A stretch of 64,000 nucleotides of DNA from Pseudomonadota bacterium (lineage in GTDB: Bacteria > Pseudomonadota > Alphaproteobacteria > Rhizobiales > Xanthobacteraceae): NCBI GenBank assembly GCA_018240595.1, contig JAFEFL010000070.1:310001-374000 (forward strand), given 5' to 3'. The notes beneath the pieces are model-generated. The model saw only the letters and a list, made by a program, of their open reading frames with translations. It was not told the origin of the DNA and did not search any database. A program made the position numbers and the translations under genes. This document shows, in pieces, positions 45,690 to 52,898 of the stretch (its first letter is position 1; each line of letters starts with the position of its first letter).

Positions 45690-46019
45690 TCAGTCTTGCC
45701 GTTCGTCGGCGTCGATCTCGAGAAAGCGGCGGCCGGTGATCTCGCGCACCGCGACGATCGCATAGCTGTGCGTGCCGTCGGCGATGCGGTGCCGCGTCGT
45801 CACGCCATCCCTGAAGCGGATGACGATGCGCACCCGCAGGCTCGCGCCGCGGCTGTCGGCGGCGACATCGGCGCGGGCGGCAAGCGGCGTCACGCTGCCC
45901 CACACCGTCGCGACCGCGTCATAGCTGCGCGTGACGCCGCTGGCGCCGTCCGGCGTCTCGACCGGGGCTAGCAGGATGAGACGGCGATCGAGTGCGCCGA
46001 TGTCGAAGGACGCGCTCAT
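45690..46019 (-). CDS. Phage head closure protein (GTA gp7)
   Basis: 109 residues. IGALDRRLILLAPVETPDGA, VWGSVTPLAARADVAADSRG and a C-terminal GRRFLEIDADE belong to the head-tail adaptor / head-closure family. It overlaps gp6 by four bases and plugs the portal vertex after packaging. Confidence 0.93.
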   Translation of the reverse strand: MSASFDIGALDRRLILLAPVETPDGASGVTRSYDAVATVWGSVTPLAARADVAADSRGASLRVRIVIRFRDGVTTRHRIADGTHSYAIVAVREITGRRFLEIDADERQD

Positions 46020-46582
46020 AGCGACAACATCCGGTAAGGCGCGAGCAGCGCTGCCACCGTCGTGGGCAACACCGTGACGGTGCCGAGCGTGGCCAGTCCG
46101 CGATTCTCGTACCAGTGCGCGAGCAGCAGCCGCGCCGCCTGGCGCAGCGCCTCCGGCACATCGCTCGCGGCGGCGCCGTAACCGACGGTTACATCGAGCT
46201 CGATGCCGGCTGCGCCGCGCCCCGGCTGCGTCATCGCCCAGGGCGCGAAGGCGATCGCCGCGCCCGCCGTATCGACGACGAAGCTTTGCAGATCGAGGCT
46301 CGCGGCGTTGCCGCCCGCGTCATAGACACGCACGGCCGTCAGCGCCTGGAGCGGCGCCGGTGTCACGCTGAGCCGGCCGTCGGCCGGCCAGGCGTCGCGC
46401 GTCAGGCGCCAGTTTTGCGTGATCAGCGCGCGGCGCGTCTGCCCCTCTACATGGATGCGCGCCGCGGTGATCAGGCTGGCGATGACATCGTCATCGTCGT
46501 CATGCTCGACGCGCAGGAAGGCTTTGGCCTCGGCGAGCGACAAAGGCTCGGCCGCCGGCGCGGTGAGGAGGATGGAGGGCAT
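46016..46582 (-). CDS. Head-tail connector protein (GTA gp6)
   Basis: 188 residues from the ATG at 46582. PSILLTAPAAEPLSLAEAKA then FLRVEHDDDDDVIASLITAA and VEGQTRRALITQNWRLTRDA are the gp6 connector signatures. It is the first gene of the tail operon gp6-gp15. The 134 bases before the next gene hold a palindromic repeat, and beyond it the strand switches for three genes. The tail operon promoter must therefore lie in or near 46583-46716. Confidence 0.93.
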   Translation of the reverse strand: MPSILLTAPAAEPLSLAEAKAFLRVEHDDDDDVIASLITAARIHVEGQTRRALITQNWRLTRDAWPADGRLSVTPAPLQALTAVRVYDAGGNAASLDLQSFVVDTAGAAIAFAPWAMTQPGRGAAGIELDVTVGYGAAASDVPEALRQAARLLLAHWYENRGLATLGTVTVLPTTVAALLAPYRMLSL

Positions 46583-46603
46583 CGGTGTCTCCGCACTAGA
46601 CCA

Positions 46604-46703
46604 CCTCATGGCGAGGAGCCGCGTGAAACGCGGCGTCTCGAACCATGCGGTGCCCGGCCTCGATCCTTCGAGACGGCCGCTCCGCGGCCTCCTCAGGACG
46701 AGG
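46604..46703. repeat. Imperfect palindromic repeat upstream of gp6
   Basis: The two halves, CCTCATGGCGAGGAGCCGCG... and the reverse complement of ...GCGGCCTCCTCAGGACGAGG, are similar in inverted order, with internal stems such as CCGCG/CGCGG near 46619-46633. It has the form of the CTCATCCTGAGGAG-type repeats common in Bradyrhizobiaceae. It fills the spacer between gp6 and the divergent S1 protease gene, whose ribosome site (GGGAAAGG) lies at its right edge. Confidence 0.7.
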
Positions 46704-46716
46704 GAAAGGTTGACAA

Positions 46717-47505
46717 GTGGCGGCACCCAAGGCTCATGCCTGCCGCATGCGCCACGCCGTCACATTGCTGTTCGCCACGCTGGCCGCCGCGCCGGCCTAT
46801 GCCATCAGTGGCAATGCGCCGCCGGCCACCGGCTTTGCCGCGCGGCCGATCGTGATGCTGATCGACAACCGCGGCGACCTGTGCACCGCGACGGCACTGG
46901 CGCGCGACCTGGTGCTGACCGCCGCGCACTGCGTCGTCATTCCTGCAGCCTATCGCGTGCGCGTTTTCCAGACCGGCGCCATGGCCGATGTCGACAAGAT
47001 CCGTCGCCATCCCGGATTCAACATGGCGAATTACAAAGCGAGCCGCGCCACCGCCGACGTCGCGCTGATCAAGCTCAAGACGCCCCTGCCCGACATCGTC
47101 GTGCCGGCGGCGCTTGCGGCATCGCGCCGCGTCGCCGTCGACGAGACGCTGACGATTGCCGGCTTCGGCGTCACGCAGGCCGGCACCGCGCACGGACTTG
47201 CCCAGCCGCGCATGGCGAGCCTCGTCGTCACCGGCACGCCGGGCAGCCTGCAGATCCGACTGCAGGATGCGGCGACAAAGAACGAACGCCCCGGCCTCGG
47301 CGGCTGCACCGGCGATAGCGGCGCACCCGCCTTTGACGGCGCGGGACCGAACGAGAGCGGTCAGGTCATCGGCATTGTGAGCTGGTCCACCGCGCCGAAG
47401 AGCGAGGAGGGCTGCGGCGGCCTCACCGGCCTCACGCCGCTGCTCAACTACCGCGCCTGGATCATCGACACCGCCACGGCGCTCGGTTCGCCGCTGGCGC
47501 CATAG
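46717..47505 (+). CDS. Secreted trypsin-like serine protease (S1 family)
   Basis: 262 residues from a GTG with GGGAAAGG upstream; an ATG at 46747 would remove ten residues and leave a cleaner signal peptide (MRHAVTLLFATLAAAPAYA). The catalytic triad, numbered from the GTG, is H71 (LTAAHCV), D114 (TADVALIKL) and S201 (GCTGDSGAPAF). Cysteine pairs flank His and Ser. It is exported and probably periplasmic or secreted. It lies on the opposite strand inside the GTA-like cluster, between gp6 and the capsid gene, and is not a known particle component. Confidence 0.9.
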   Translation: MAAPKAHACRMRHAVTLLFATLAAAPAYAISGNAPPATGFAARPIVMLIDNRGDLCTATALARDLVLTAAHCVVIPAAYRVRVFQTGAMADVDKIRRHPGFNMANYKASRATADVALIKLKTPLPDIVVPAALAASRRVAVDETLTIAGFGVTQAGTAHGLAQPRMASLVVTGTPGSLQIRLQDAATKNERPGLGGCTGDSGAPAFDGAGPNESGQVIGIVSWSTAPKSEEGCGGLTGLTPLLNYRAWIIDTATALGSPLAP

Positions 47506-47630
47506 GAGCAATTCCAGGATAGTGGCGCCCGGTTTTCCGTCCGGAATTGCGGCCAATAAGAAAGACACTTCGCCGCAGTTCGGCCGCGCCACGAAACCGC
47601 TAGGGTCCGCGCTTACGCAAGCGAGCCCTC

Positions 47631-48239
47631 ATGCTGTTCCCGACGGACCTGACATCGTTTCTCGAGCTCATCCGCCAGCACGGCGAAGCGGCCTACAGTT
47701 TCATGTTCGCCTACGCCGCATCGCACAGCCTCTTGCTCGGTCTGTTCGGCGGCTATGCCGCGCACGCCGGAGCGCTGAGCACGAGCAAGCTGATCGGCGT
47801 GTTCTGGTTCGGCAGCTTCGCCGGCGACGCGGTGCGCTTCTATCTCGGCCGCCGCTATGGCGCGCGGCTGTTCCGGTCGTGGCCGCGCATCGAGCGCCTC
47901 GTCAGCATCGCCGCACGGCTCACCGACAAGCACGCCGTGCTGATGATCCTGTTCCATCGCTATCCGCACGGCATCCGCGGCGCCGCCGCCTTTGCCTACG
48001 GCCTGTCGAAGCTGACCTGGCCGGCCTTCCTCGTCTTGAACTTTGTTGCCGCCGGTCTGTGGGCGGCCGCGGTCGTCGGCACCGGTTACGCTTTCGGCCA
48101 GGTCTCGGAAAAGATGATGAACGACGCCTCCTCCGGCCTCGGCCTCGGCATGCTCGTCATCTTCCTCGGCCTGTCGTGGTTCCTGAGCAAGAAACTCGAG
48201 CAGACCATCGAGCGCGACTCTGAATTAACCCGGCGTTAA
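47631..48239 (+). CDS. DedA/VTT-family-like membrane protein
   Basis: 202 residues. Hydrophobic segments are at about 20-45, 50-70, 140-165 and 175-192. The conserved DedA-like stretch is GVFWFGSFAGDAVRFYLGRR, then FHRYPHGIRGAAAFAYGLSK, where the F.R..PG.R-type motif appears as FHRYPHGIR. Members act in lipid carrier or phospholipid handling at the inner membrane. It is the second gene of the plus-strand insertion and lies 125 bases after the protease gene, in the same direction. Confidence 0.78.
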   Translation: MLFPTDLTSFLELIRQHGEAAYSFMFAYAASHSLLLGLFGGYAAHAGALSTSKLIGVFWFGSFAGDAVRFYLGRRYGARLFRSWPRIERLVSIAARLTDKHAVLMILFHRYPHGIRGAAAFAYGLSKLTWPAFLVLNFVAAGLWAAAVVGTGYAFGQVSEKMMNDASSGLGLGMLVIFLGLSWFLSKKLEQTIERDSELTRR

Positions 48240-48287
48240 CCCATCCCGCCAACCGGGGATTAACGCCGCCGGCCCTAGCCTGCGCCC

Positions 48288-48503
48288 ATGAGTTCGGTCG
48301 GTGCAGTTTCGATTTCCGGCATGATGGCCGCGGCGGCGCAGATGCAGGCGTCCGCGATGCGCATCGCCAATTCGGCCGACGGCGGCGCCATGGCCGAAGA
48401 ACTCGCCAACGTCATCACCTCGCAGGCCTCCTTCGCCGCCAACGCGCAGACGCTCAAGGCGCAGACCGACATGGTCGGTCAGCTCGTCGATATCCTGGCT
48501 TAG
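48288..48503 (+). CDS. Orphan flagellar rod/hook C-terminal-like peptide
   Basis: 71 residues: SSVGAVSISGMMAAAAQMQA, then MAEELANVITSQASFAANAQ and TLKAQTDMVGQLVDILA. The second half copies the C-terminal helix shared by FlgB/FlgC/FlgE/FlgG proteins (AEELVNLI.AQ.aF.AN...). That helix forms the coiled core of the flagellar rod and hook. No flagellar genes are nearby. It could be a stand-alone paralogue or an assembly decoy; function unknown. Confidence 0.7.
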   Translation: MSSVGAVSISGMMAAAAQMQASAMRIANSADGGAMAEELANVITSQASFAANAQTLKAQTDMVGQLVDILA

Positions 48504-48510
48504 TCTTTCT

Positions 48511-48663
48511 TTCACCTCTCCCCGCAATGCGGGGAGAGGTCGACATTCGAGCGCAAGCGAGGATGTCGGGTGAGGGGCAAGGCAGAGCGCTTCCGATCGC
48601 CCCCCACCCGTCTCGCAGCTAGTGCTGCTCGCCACCCTCTCCCCGCTTCGCGGGGCGAGGGAA
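48511..48663. repeat. Intergenic repeat copy A (CCTCTCCCCGC type)
   Basis: Begins TTCACCTCTCCCCGC with an immediate GCGGGGAGAGGT hairpin and ends in a second hairpin CCCTCTCCCCG/CGGGGCGAGGG. The inner part GTCGGGTGAGGG and CTGCTCGCCACCCTCTCCCC is shared base for base with copy B at 52105. It abuts the 3' end of the capsid gene. Confidence 0.85.
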
Positions 48664-48668
48664 AGAAG

Positions 48669-49922
48669 TTACGACGCCGCGAACTTCATCAGCTTGATGG
48701 CGTCGAAGTCCTGAATGCCGCCGCCGACGCGCTTGGTCGTGTAGAACAGCACGTAGGGCTTGGCCGTATACGGATCGCGCAGCACCGAGACGCCGGCGCG
48801 GTCGACGATCAGATAGCCGCGGGAAAAATCGCCGAAGGCGATCGACAGCGAGTTCGCCGCGATGTCCGGCATGTCCTCCGCCTCGATCACCGGGAACGTC
48901 ATCAGCGACGCGCGGCCGCCCGCCACCGCCGGCGGCTGCCACAGATATTGCCCGGTCGTGTCCTTGAACTTGCGCACGGCCGCCTGCGTCCGGCGGTTCA
49001 TGACGAAGTTGCCGTTCTGCCGGTAGCCGGCCTTCAGCGCATAGACGAGGTCGATCAGCGCGTCGGCCGGGTTCGACGAAGCGAAGGCGCCGGCCGCGCC
49101 CGAGGCGATATATCCGACATTGCCCCAGCTCCACGAGCCGTTCGCCACCGTGGTGTAGCTGAGGAAGCCCTTCGGCTTGTTGGTGCCGTCGCCGTTGACG
49201 AAGGCGGCGCCCTCCTGCGCCGCGAACACGGCCTCGACCTCCTGCGCCAGCCACTGGTCGATGTTCACCGCCGAGTCCTCGAGCAAGTTCGCGGTCGCCG
49301 CCGGCATGGCGTAGAGCTCCATCGCCGGGAACGACAGCTGGTCGAGCGTCGCCGACGCCGTCTGCGAGCGCGGGTCGGTCTCGCCGACCCAGCCGACCGC
49401 GGGGCCGGCCGTCATGAACGGCTTCTTGTACACCGAGCCGGAGATGGTGCGCACACCGGCGATCGAGCGGATCGGCGAGATCGCGGTCAAGCGTTTGCCG
49501 ATCTCGGCCTCGATCTCGTCCGGCACGGTGTAGCCGCCGTCGGCATTGGACCCGATCGACATCGCCTTCGCTTCCAGCGCCGCGAGGCCGGCGGCATCGC
49601 CGCCGCGCATATAGGCGTCGAAGGCCTGTTTGTGCTCGAGCGCATGCGCCGAACGCTGCGTTTTCGCCTCGAAGCCGAGCGCCGGCCGCGCCGACTTCAG
49701 GGTCATGTCGTCGAGGCGGCGCGCCTGGGCGTCCAGCGCGGCGTTGATGCGGGCGAGCTTCTCCTCGACCAGGGTATCGCCGGCGCGCTTCTGTTCCAGC
49801 GCCAGGCGCTGATCGTTGGTTTCCTTGAAGGCTTCGAAGGCGCGCATCATCTCGGCATGCGTCACCACCGCGTCGAGCGGAATGCCCGATTTGGTTTCAA
49901 GCGTGGTCGTCTCGGTATCCAT
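48669..49922 (-). CDS. HK97-fold phage major capsid protein (GTA gp5)
   Basis: 417 residues from the ATG at 49922, preceded by an AGGAG site; the frame above it is shadow. The first 100 residues are a coiled-coil delta scaffold (FKETNDQRLALEQKRAGDTL) removed by the prohead protease. The mature part has NADGGYTVPDEIEAEIGKRL, SGSVYKKPFMTAGPAVGWVG and a C-terminal FDAIKLMKFA. It builds the capsid shell. The gene is isolated between plus-strand blocks, so it needs its own promoter, probably within 49923-50018, shared with the divergent methyltransferase. Confidence 0.96.
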   Translation of the reverse strand: MDTETTTLETKSGIPLDAVVTHAEMMRAFEAFKETNDQRLALEQKRAGDTLVEEKLARINAALDAQARRLDDMTLKSARPALGFEAKTQRSAHALEHKQAFDAYMRGGDAAGLAALEAKAMSIGSNADGGYTVPDEIEAEIGKRLTAISPIRSIAGVRTISGSVYKKPFMTAGPAVGWVGETDPRSQTASATLDQLSFPAMELYAMPAATANLLEDSAVNIDQWLAQEVEAVFAAQEGAAFVNGDGTNKPKGFLSYTTVANGSWSWGNVGYIASGAAGAFASSNPADALIDLVYALKAGYRQNGNFVMNRRTQAAVRKFKDTTGQYLWQPPAVAGGRASLMTFPVIEAEDMPDIAANSLSIAFGDFSRGYLIVDRAGVSVLRDPYTAKPYVLFYTTKRVGGGIQDFDAIKLMKFAAS

Positions 49923-50018
49923 GGAGCTTCTCCTGTTGAAGAGTTGTGTCTGGTGCATCGGCGAAACTTCGCTATCCTTCGGCGACGACCGGAAGTTCCG
50001 GCGCAGCGGGGTGACAGC

Positions 50019-50855
50019 GTGAGCGACGAAATCCGTTCGGCGATCGACTTCTACGAGCGCCATCCGATCTCGGCCGAGATCATCAAGGCCAAGCTCCTGG
50101 CGGCGCGCGGCACCCTGACCGGCATCACGCCCGACGAGCTCTATCCGCACGATCAGGATCATTACGGCGGCCTCGCCGCCAATGACGCGCTGGCGCAGCG
50201 CGCCGGCATCACCCAAGGCACGCGCGTCGCCGATTTCTGCGCCGGCTTGGGCGGCCCGGCGCGTTACCTCAGCGCTCGCTACGGCGCCGACGTCACCGGC
50301 ATCGAACTGACGCCGGCGCGCGTCAAGGGCGCGGCCGAACTCACGGCGCTCGCCGGCTTGAGCGACCGCGTTCGCGTCATCGAAGGCAATGTCATGGCGG
50401 CGCCGCTGCCGGATGCCAGCGTCGATGCCGTCGTCAGCCAGGAAGCGCTGCTGCACGTGCCCGACAAGGCAAAGACGCTCAGCGAAGCCTTCCGCATTCT
50501 CAAAGCCGGCGGCCGCCTCGCCTTCACCGACTGGGTCGCGCACCGGCCGTTGTCGCAGGCCGACGCCGATCTGATGTGGGCCGGCATGGCCGCCACCAAT
50601 CTCTACGACATCGCCGCTTATACGAAGCTGATCGAAGCCGCCGGCTTCACGGTAACCTCGGTCGACGACCTCACCGCCGAATGGGCCGAGATCCTGCAAG
50701 CCCGCCTAGCGATGTATCAGAAGCTGCGCGGCGAAACGCTCGCCGCCGGCACGGCGTCAGGCCACGACGCCTTCTATGAAAGCTATGTGCGCTTCGTCGA
50801 ACTGGTCAGCGAAGGCACGCTCGGCGGGGCAAGGTTCGCGGGGGTGAAGGGGTAG
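50019..50855 (+). CDS. SAM-dependent class I methyltransferase
   Basis: 278 residues from a GTG at 50019 (VSDEIRSAIDFYERHPISAE). Motif I is RVADFCAGLGGPARYLSARY, which differs from the usual D.GCG.GG by having FCAGLGG. The acidic loop is TGIELTPARV, and motif IV VDAVVSQEALLHVPDKAKTL resembles sarcosine/dimethylglycine and other small-molecule methyltransferases. It lies on the opposite strand between the capsid and prohead protease genes and diverges from the capsid gene by 96 bases. The longer open frame above it overlaps the capsid gene and is not coding. Confidence 0.88.
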   Translation: MSDEIRSAIDFYERHPISAEIIKAKLLAARGTLTGITPDELYPHDQDHYGGLAANDALAQRAGITQGTRVADFCAGLGGPARYLSARYGADVTGIELTPARVKGAAELTALAGLSDRVRVIEGNVMAAPLPDASVDAVVSQEALLHVPDKAKTLSEAFRILKAGGRLAFTDWVAHRPLSQADADLMWAGMAATNLYDIAAYTKLIEAAGFTVTSVDDLTAEWAEILQARLAMYQKLRGETLAAGTASGHDAFYESYVRFVELVSEGTLGGARFAGVKG

Positions 50856-51005
50856 ATTGCCTCTTAGAGATTCACGGCCTTTCAGAAAGCTTTCCTTTTC
50901 TGAGCTTTGGTGTGGCGAGCCCAATGCAGGGATTGCCAAATTGGGCAACCATGTGTTGAACTTCGCGGTTGCACAGCAGATTCGCACACAACCAAGGAGA
51001 TAAAA

Positions 51006-51326
51006 ATGCGGCCTGGCCTCTATAAAGTGAGTTTTGAGACGCCTCTCGGTGCTGGCGCAGGTGCCGTTTATACCGACGGAACGAAGCTCTGGGGTGGCGA
51101 CTCAGGAATCTATTATGTCGGTGAGTATAGCCAAGACGGAGATGCTCTTAAGGCCACAGTCCGAGCTGATCGTCACACCCAAGGATTGGGTTCAGTTTTT
51201 GGCAAAGACCGTGTCAGGATTAACTTAGATGGTACTGTCAGGGGTGACACAGTGACCTGCCGGGGCAGTTCGCCCGACGCGCCCGGCGTCCAGTTTAGCT
51301 GCACCCTCACTCGGATCAGCGATTAG
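51006..51326 (+). CDS. GrlR-like small beta-barrel regulatory protein
   Basis: 106 residues from an ATG with an ideal AAGGAG site seven bases upstream. MRPGLYKVSFETPLGAGAGA then LWGGDSGIYYVGEYSQDGDA and a closing VQFSCTLTRISD give the strand pattern of the GrlR family, which in enteropathogens sequesters the type III activator GrlA. Here no GrlA or type III genes are seen. Base composition is clearly more AT-rich than the neighbours, pointing to recent acquisition. It may bind a regulator of the cluster or an unrelated ligand. Confidence 0.72.
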   Translation: MRPGLYKVSFETPLGAGAGAVYTDGTKLWGGDSGIYYVGEYSQDGDALKATVRADRHTQGLGSVFGKDRVRINLDGTVRGDTVTCRGSSPDAPGVQFSCTLTRISD

Positions 51327-51410
51327 CTTCTCTAGCAGAACCGATAGGCGGTCCAAGGCCGCGATAAGTAAGTCGGCCTTGGTCTTGCCTTCATCTCGCG
51401 TTGCGCACAT
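51225..51410 (-). CDS. Possible small helical protein antisense to the GrlR-like 3' end
   Basis: 61 residues from an ATG at 51410 with GGAAAGGAT upstream: CATRDEGKTKADLLIAALDR then LSVLLEKLIADPS, an amphipathic helix, and an unstructured tail. The C-terminal half overlaps the GrlR-like gene in antisense (51225-51326). The good ribosome site and helix favour translation, but no family is recognised. Convergent overlap would let the two genes interfere with one another. Confidence 0.4.
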   Translation of the reverse strand: MCATRDEGKTKADLLIAALDRLSVLLEKLIADPSEGAAKLDAGRVGRTAPAGHCVTPDSTI

Positions 51411-51456
51411 AGGCGATCCTTTCCTAATTGAAAATCGAGTGTCGGCGCGCATCGCA

Positions 51457-52095
51457 TCACCCCACCCGCCGCCGTCGCGGGCGTTCGACGCGCAGCGGCG
51501 CAAGCGGCCGCGGCGATGCAGGCGGCGCCGCGCCCTCACCCGCCAGCATCGCGCGCCACTCGGCTTCCGCGCGCGTGCGCGCGAATGACGGCCGCCGGGA
51601 GGATGCGTCCTTCACCGCATGCACGCGCGCGCCCGCCAGCAGCGGGAACGTGACGATGGAGATTTCCCAGAGATCGACGGTGATGAGCGAGCGCACCCGC
51701 GTCTTCGGATCGATGCGGCCCTTCACGGTGCGAAAGCCGATCGACAGGCCGTCGATGGCGCCGGCGCGGATCAGCGCCAAGAGCTCGCGGCCGCGCGCCA
51801 CTTCGGGAATGAGCCTGCCGCGCGCATAGAGCCCGCGATGGTCTTCGCGCAGTTCGAGCCAGATGCCGACCGGCTCGGCTGGATCGTGCTGGAACAGCAT
51901 CGGCACGCGCTGCACGCTTTTCTGCCGCAGCGTCTGCGCGAAGGCGCCGCGCACCACCATGTCGCGCGCCTGATCGATGGCGCCGAACAGCGAGGCGTAG
52001 CCTTCCACGGTGCCGTCGTCGTGAATGCGCGTCTTCGGCGCGAACACCGAGGCGATGGTGGGGTCGGGAGAAAGGCTTTGGGACAATGCGAGCAT
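51457..52095 (-). CDS. HK97 family prohead protease (GTA gp4)
   Basis: 212 residues from the ATG at 52095; the frame above reads through a repeat element. RIHDDGTVEGYASLFGAIDQ, then catalytic His in PMLFQHDPAEPVGIWLE (H70) and Ser in AGAIDGLSIGFRT (S118), the U35 protease dyad. WEISIVTFPLLAGARV follows. It trims capsid delta domains during maturation. An Arg/Pro-rich tail (RRPSFARTRAEAEWRAMLAG onward) is normal for GTA gp4. It is separated from the capsid gene by the plus-strand methyltransferase and GrlR-like genes. Confidence 0.94.
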   Translation of the reverse strand: MLALSQSLSPDPTIASVFAPKTRIHDDGTVEGYASLFGAIDQARDMVVRGAFAQTLRQKSVQRVPMLFQHDPAEPVGIWLELREDHRGLYARGRLIPEVARGRELLALIRAGAIDGLSIGFRTVKGRIDPKTRVRSLITVDLWEISIVTFPLLAGARVHAVKDASSRRPSFARTRAEAEWRAMLAGEGAAPPASPRPLAPLRVERPRRRRVG

Positions 52096-52104
52096 GACTC
52101 TTCC

Positions 52105-52257
52105 TTCACCTCTCCCCGCGTGCGGGGAGAGGTCGACGGTCGCGCGCAAGCGCGGGCGTCGGGTGAGGGGGTGGTCGAGAGATGGCAACGCCCCCTCAGC
52201 CGGCTCGCAGCCTAAGGCTGCTCGCCACCCTCTCCCCGCACACGCGAAGAGGGTGAA
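52105..52257. repeat. Intergenic repeat copy B (CCTCTCCCCGC type)
   Basis: Same orientation and length as copy A at 48511. TTCACCTCTCCCCGC, the GCGGGGAGAGGTCGAC arm, GTCGGGTGAGGG and CTGCTCGCCACCCTCTCCCC match, while the middle diverges. It starts ten bases before the prohead protease ATG, so the protease leader is partly made of repeat sequence. Copies A and B bracket capsid, methyltransferase, GrlR-like and protease genes. Confidence 0.85.
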
Positions 52258-52274
52258 GAGGCTGCGGCTTGGTC

Positions 52275-52463
52275 CTACTTCCGGCCCCGCCGCGTCTTCG
52301 GCCTCGCCACCCGCTGCTGCGGCGACGAGGCGCTCTTGCGCCTGGCGGCGCGATCGAGATGGTCGAGAAATTCGCGGAACACCGTCAGGTGGTCGCGGCG
52401 CGCAGCCGCGCCGGCCTTGCTCTCGCCCTTGATCGAGCGCAGCACGTCATGCAGCGTATCCAT
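52275..52463 (-). CDS. Small basic protein of the GTA head operon
   Basis: 62 residues from the ATG at 52463: MDTLHDVLRSIKGESKAGAA, RRDHLTVFREFLDHLDRAAR, then a Lys/Arg-rich tail ending PKTRRGRK. It overlaps the upstream small membrane gene by one base (TAATG). It may be a DNA-binding or head-assembly accessory. No named family recognised. Coupling and position between portal and protease genes support it as a genuine cluster gene. Confidence 0.65.
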   Translation of the reverse strand: MDTLHDVLRSIKGESKAGAAARRDHLTVFREFLDHLDRAARRKSASSPQQRVARPKTRRGRK

Positions 52464-52678
52464 TACATCCCTCCGATACGGTCCTTGTTGAAGCGGTCGT
52501 TGAAGCGCGCCAGTTCGCGCACGAAGTCGTCGAAGCGCCGGCTCGCGGCGGTCAGTTCGCGCAACGCGAACCAGGCGAGCGCCGACGCCGATAGCGCCCA
52601 CAGCAGCAGCGCCACATGCGCGAGGTCGCCGCGCGCGGCGAAGATGTCGATGATGTCGGGCATGGGCGTGTCACTCAC
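52463..52678 (-). CDS. Small single-TM protein of the GTA head operon (gp3.5-like position)
   Basis: 71 residues. One hydrophobic helix is at about 20-38 (HVALLLWALSASALAWFALR), followed by an amphipathic helix RRFDDFVRELARFNDRFNKD. It lies between the portal and prohead protease genes, where GTA clusters often encode a short membrane protein of unknown role. It overlaps the next small gene by one base. Confidence 0.7.
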   Translation of the reverse strand: MSDTPMPDIIDIFAARGDLAHVALLLWALSASALAWFALRELTAASRRFDDFVRELARFNDRFNKDRIGGM

Positions 52679-52686
52679 GCGGGGCC

Positions 52687-52766
52687 GTCATCGTCCGCGA
52701 AAGCGGACGATCCAGCCCTTGTGGCGGTTGTTGCGAGCGCGGGATCCCCGCCTCCGCGGGGATGAC
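52687..52766. repeat. Three-way-junction palindromic repeat near the DUF4142 gene
   Basis: GTCATC (52687-52692) pairs with GATGAC (52761-52766). Inside are two perfect hairpins: CGTCCGC-GAAA-GCGGACG (52692-52709) and ATCCCCGC-CTCC-GCGGGGAT (52744-52763). The architecture equals the element at 1665-1720, but the sequence differs. Confidence 0.8.
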
Positions 52767-52815
52767 CCGAGAAAACCGCTGACGCGCTGCACCGCGTCCG
52801 GGACAGGCCCGCAAC

Positions 52816-52848
52816 AAAAAACCCGCCGCGGTGTCCCGCGACGGGTTG
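52816..52848 (-). terminator. Rho-independent terminator after the DUF4142 gene
   Basis: On the minus strand a CCCGTCGCGG/CCGCGGCGGG stem with a GACA loop is followed by TTTTTTG. It ends the DUF4142 transcript and would also stop transcription coming from the portal gene before it reaches the two small head genes. Confidence 0.85.
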
Positions 52849-52898
52849 TTCTTCGTCATTCGCGATCCCGCGACAGCGGGGACCGTACGCCGCCGGTC

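Noticed and set aside
48669..50699. Capsid gene extended to 676 residues
   Set aside because: The first 259 codons are antisense to the methyltransferase and lack capsid similarity; an AGGAG site stands before the ATG at 49922.
48570..50855. 761-codon plus-strand frame covering the capsid gene and methyltransferase
   Set aside because: Only the last 278 codons encode the methyltransferase; the rest is antisense to an intact HK97 capsid gene and the GTG at 50019 is the plausible start.
51006..51326. Type III secretion regulation locus
   Set aside because: Only a GrlR-like fold is present; no GrlA, Ler or secretion genes are in the window.
48511..52257. CRISPR or insertion-sequence ends
   Set aside because: Only two copies 3.6 kb apart, with internal hairpins and no transposase or regular spacers; they fit intergenic palindromic repeats.
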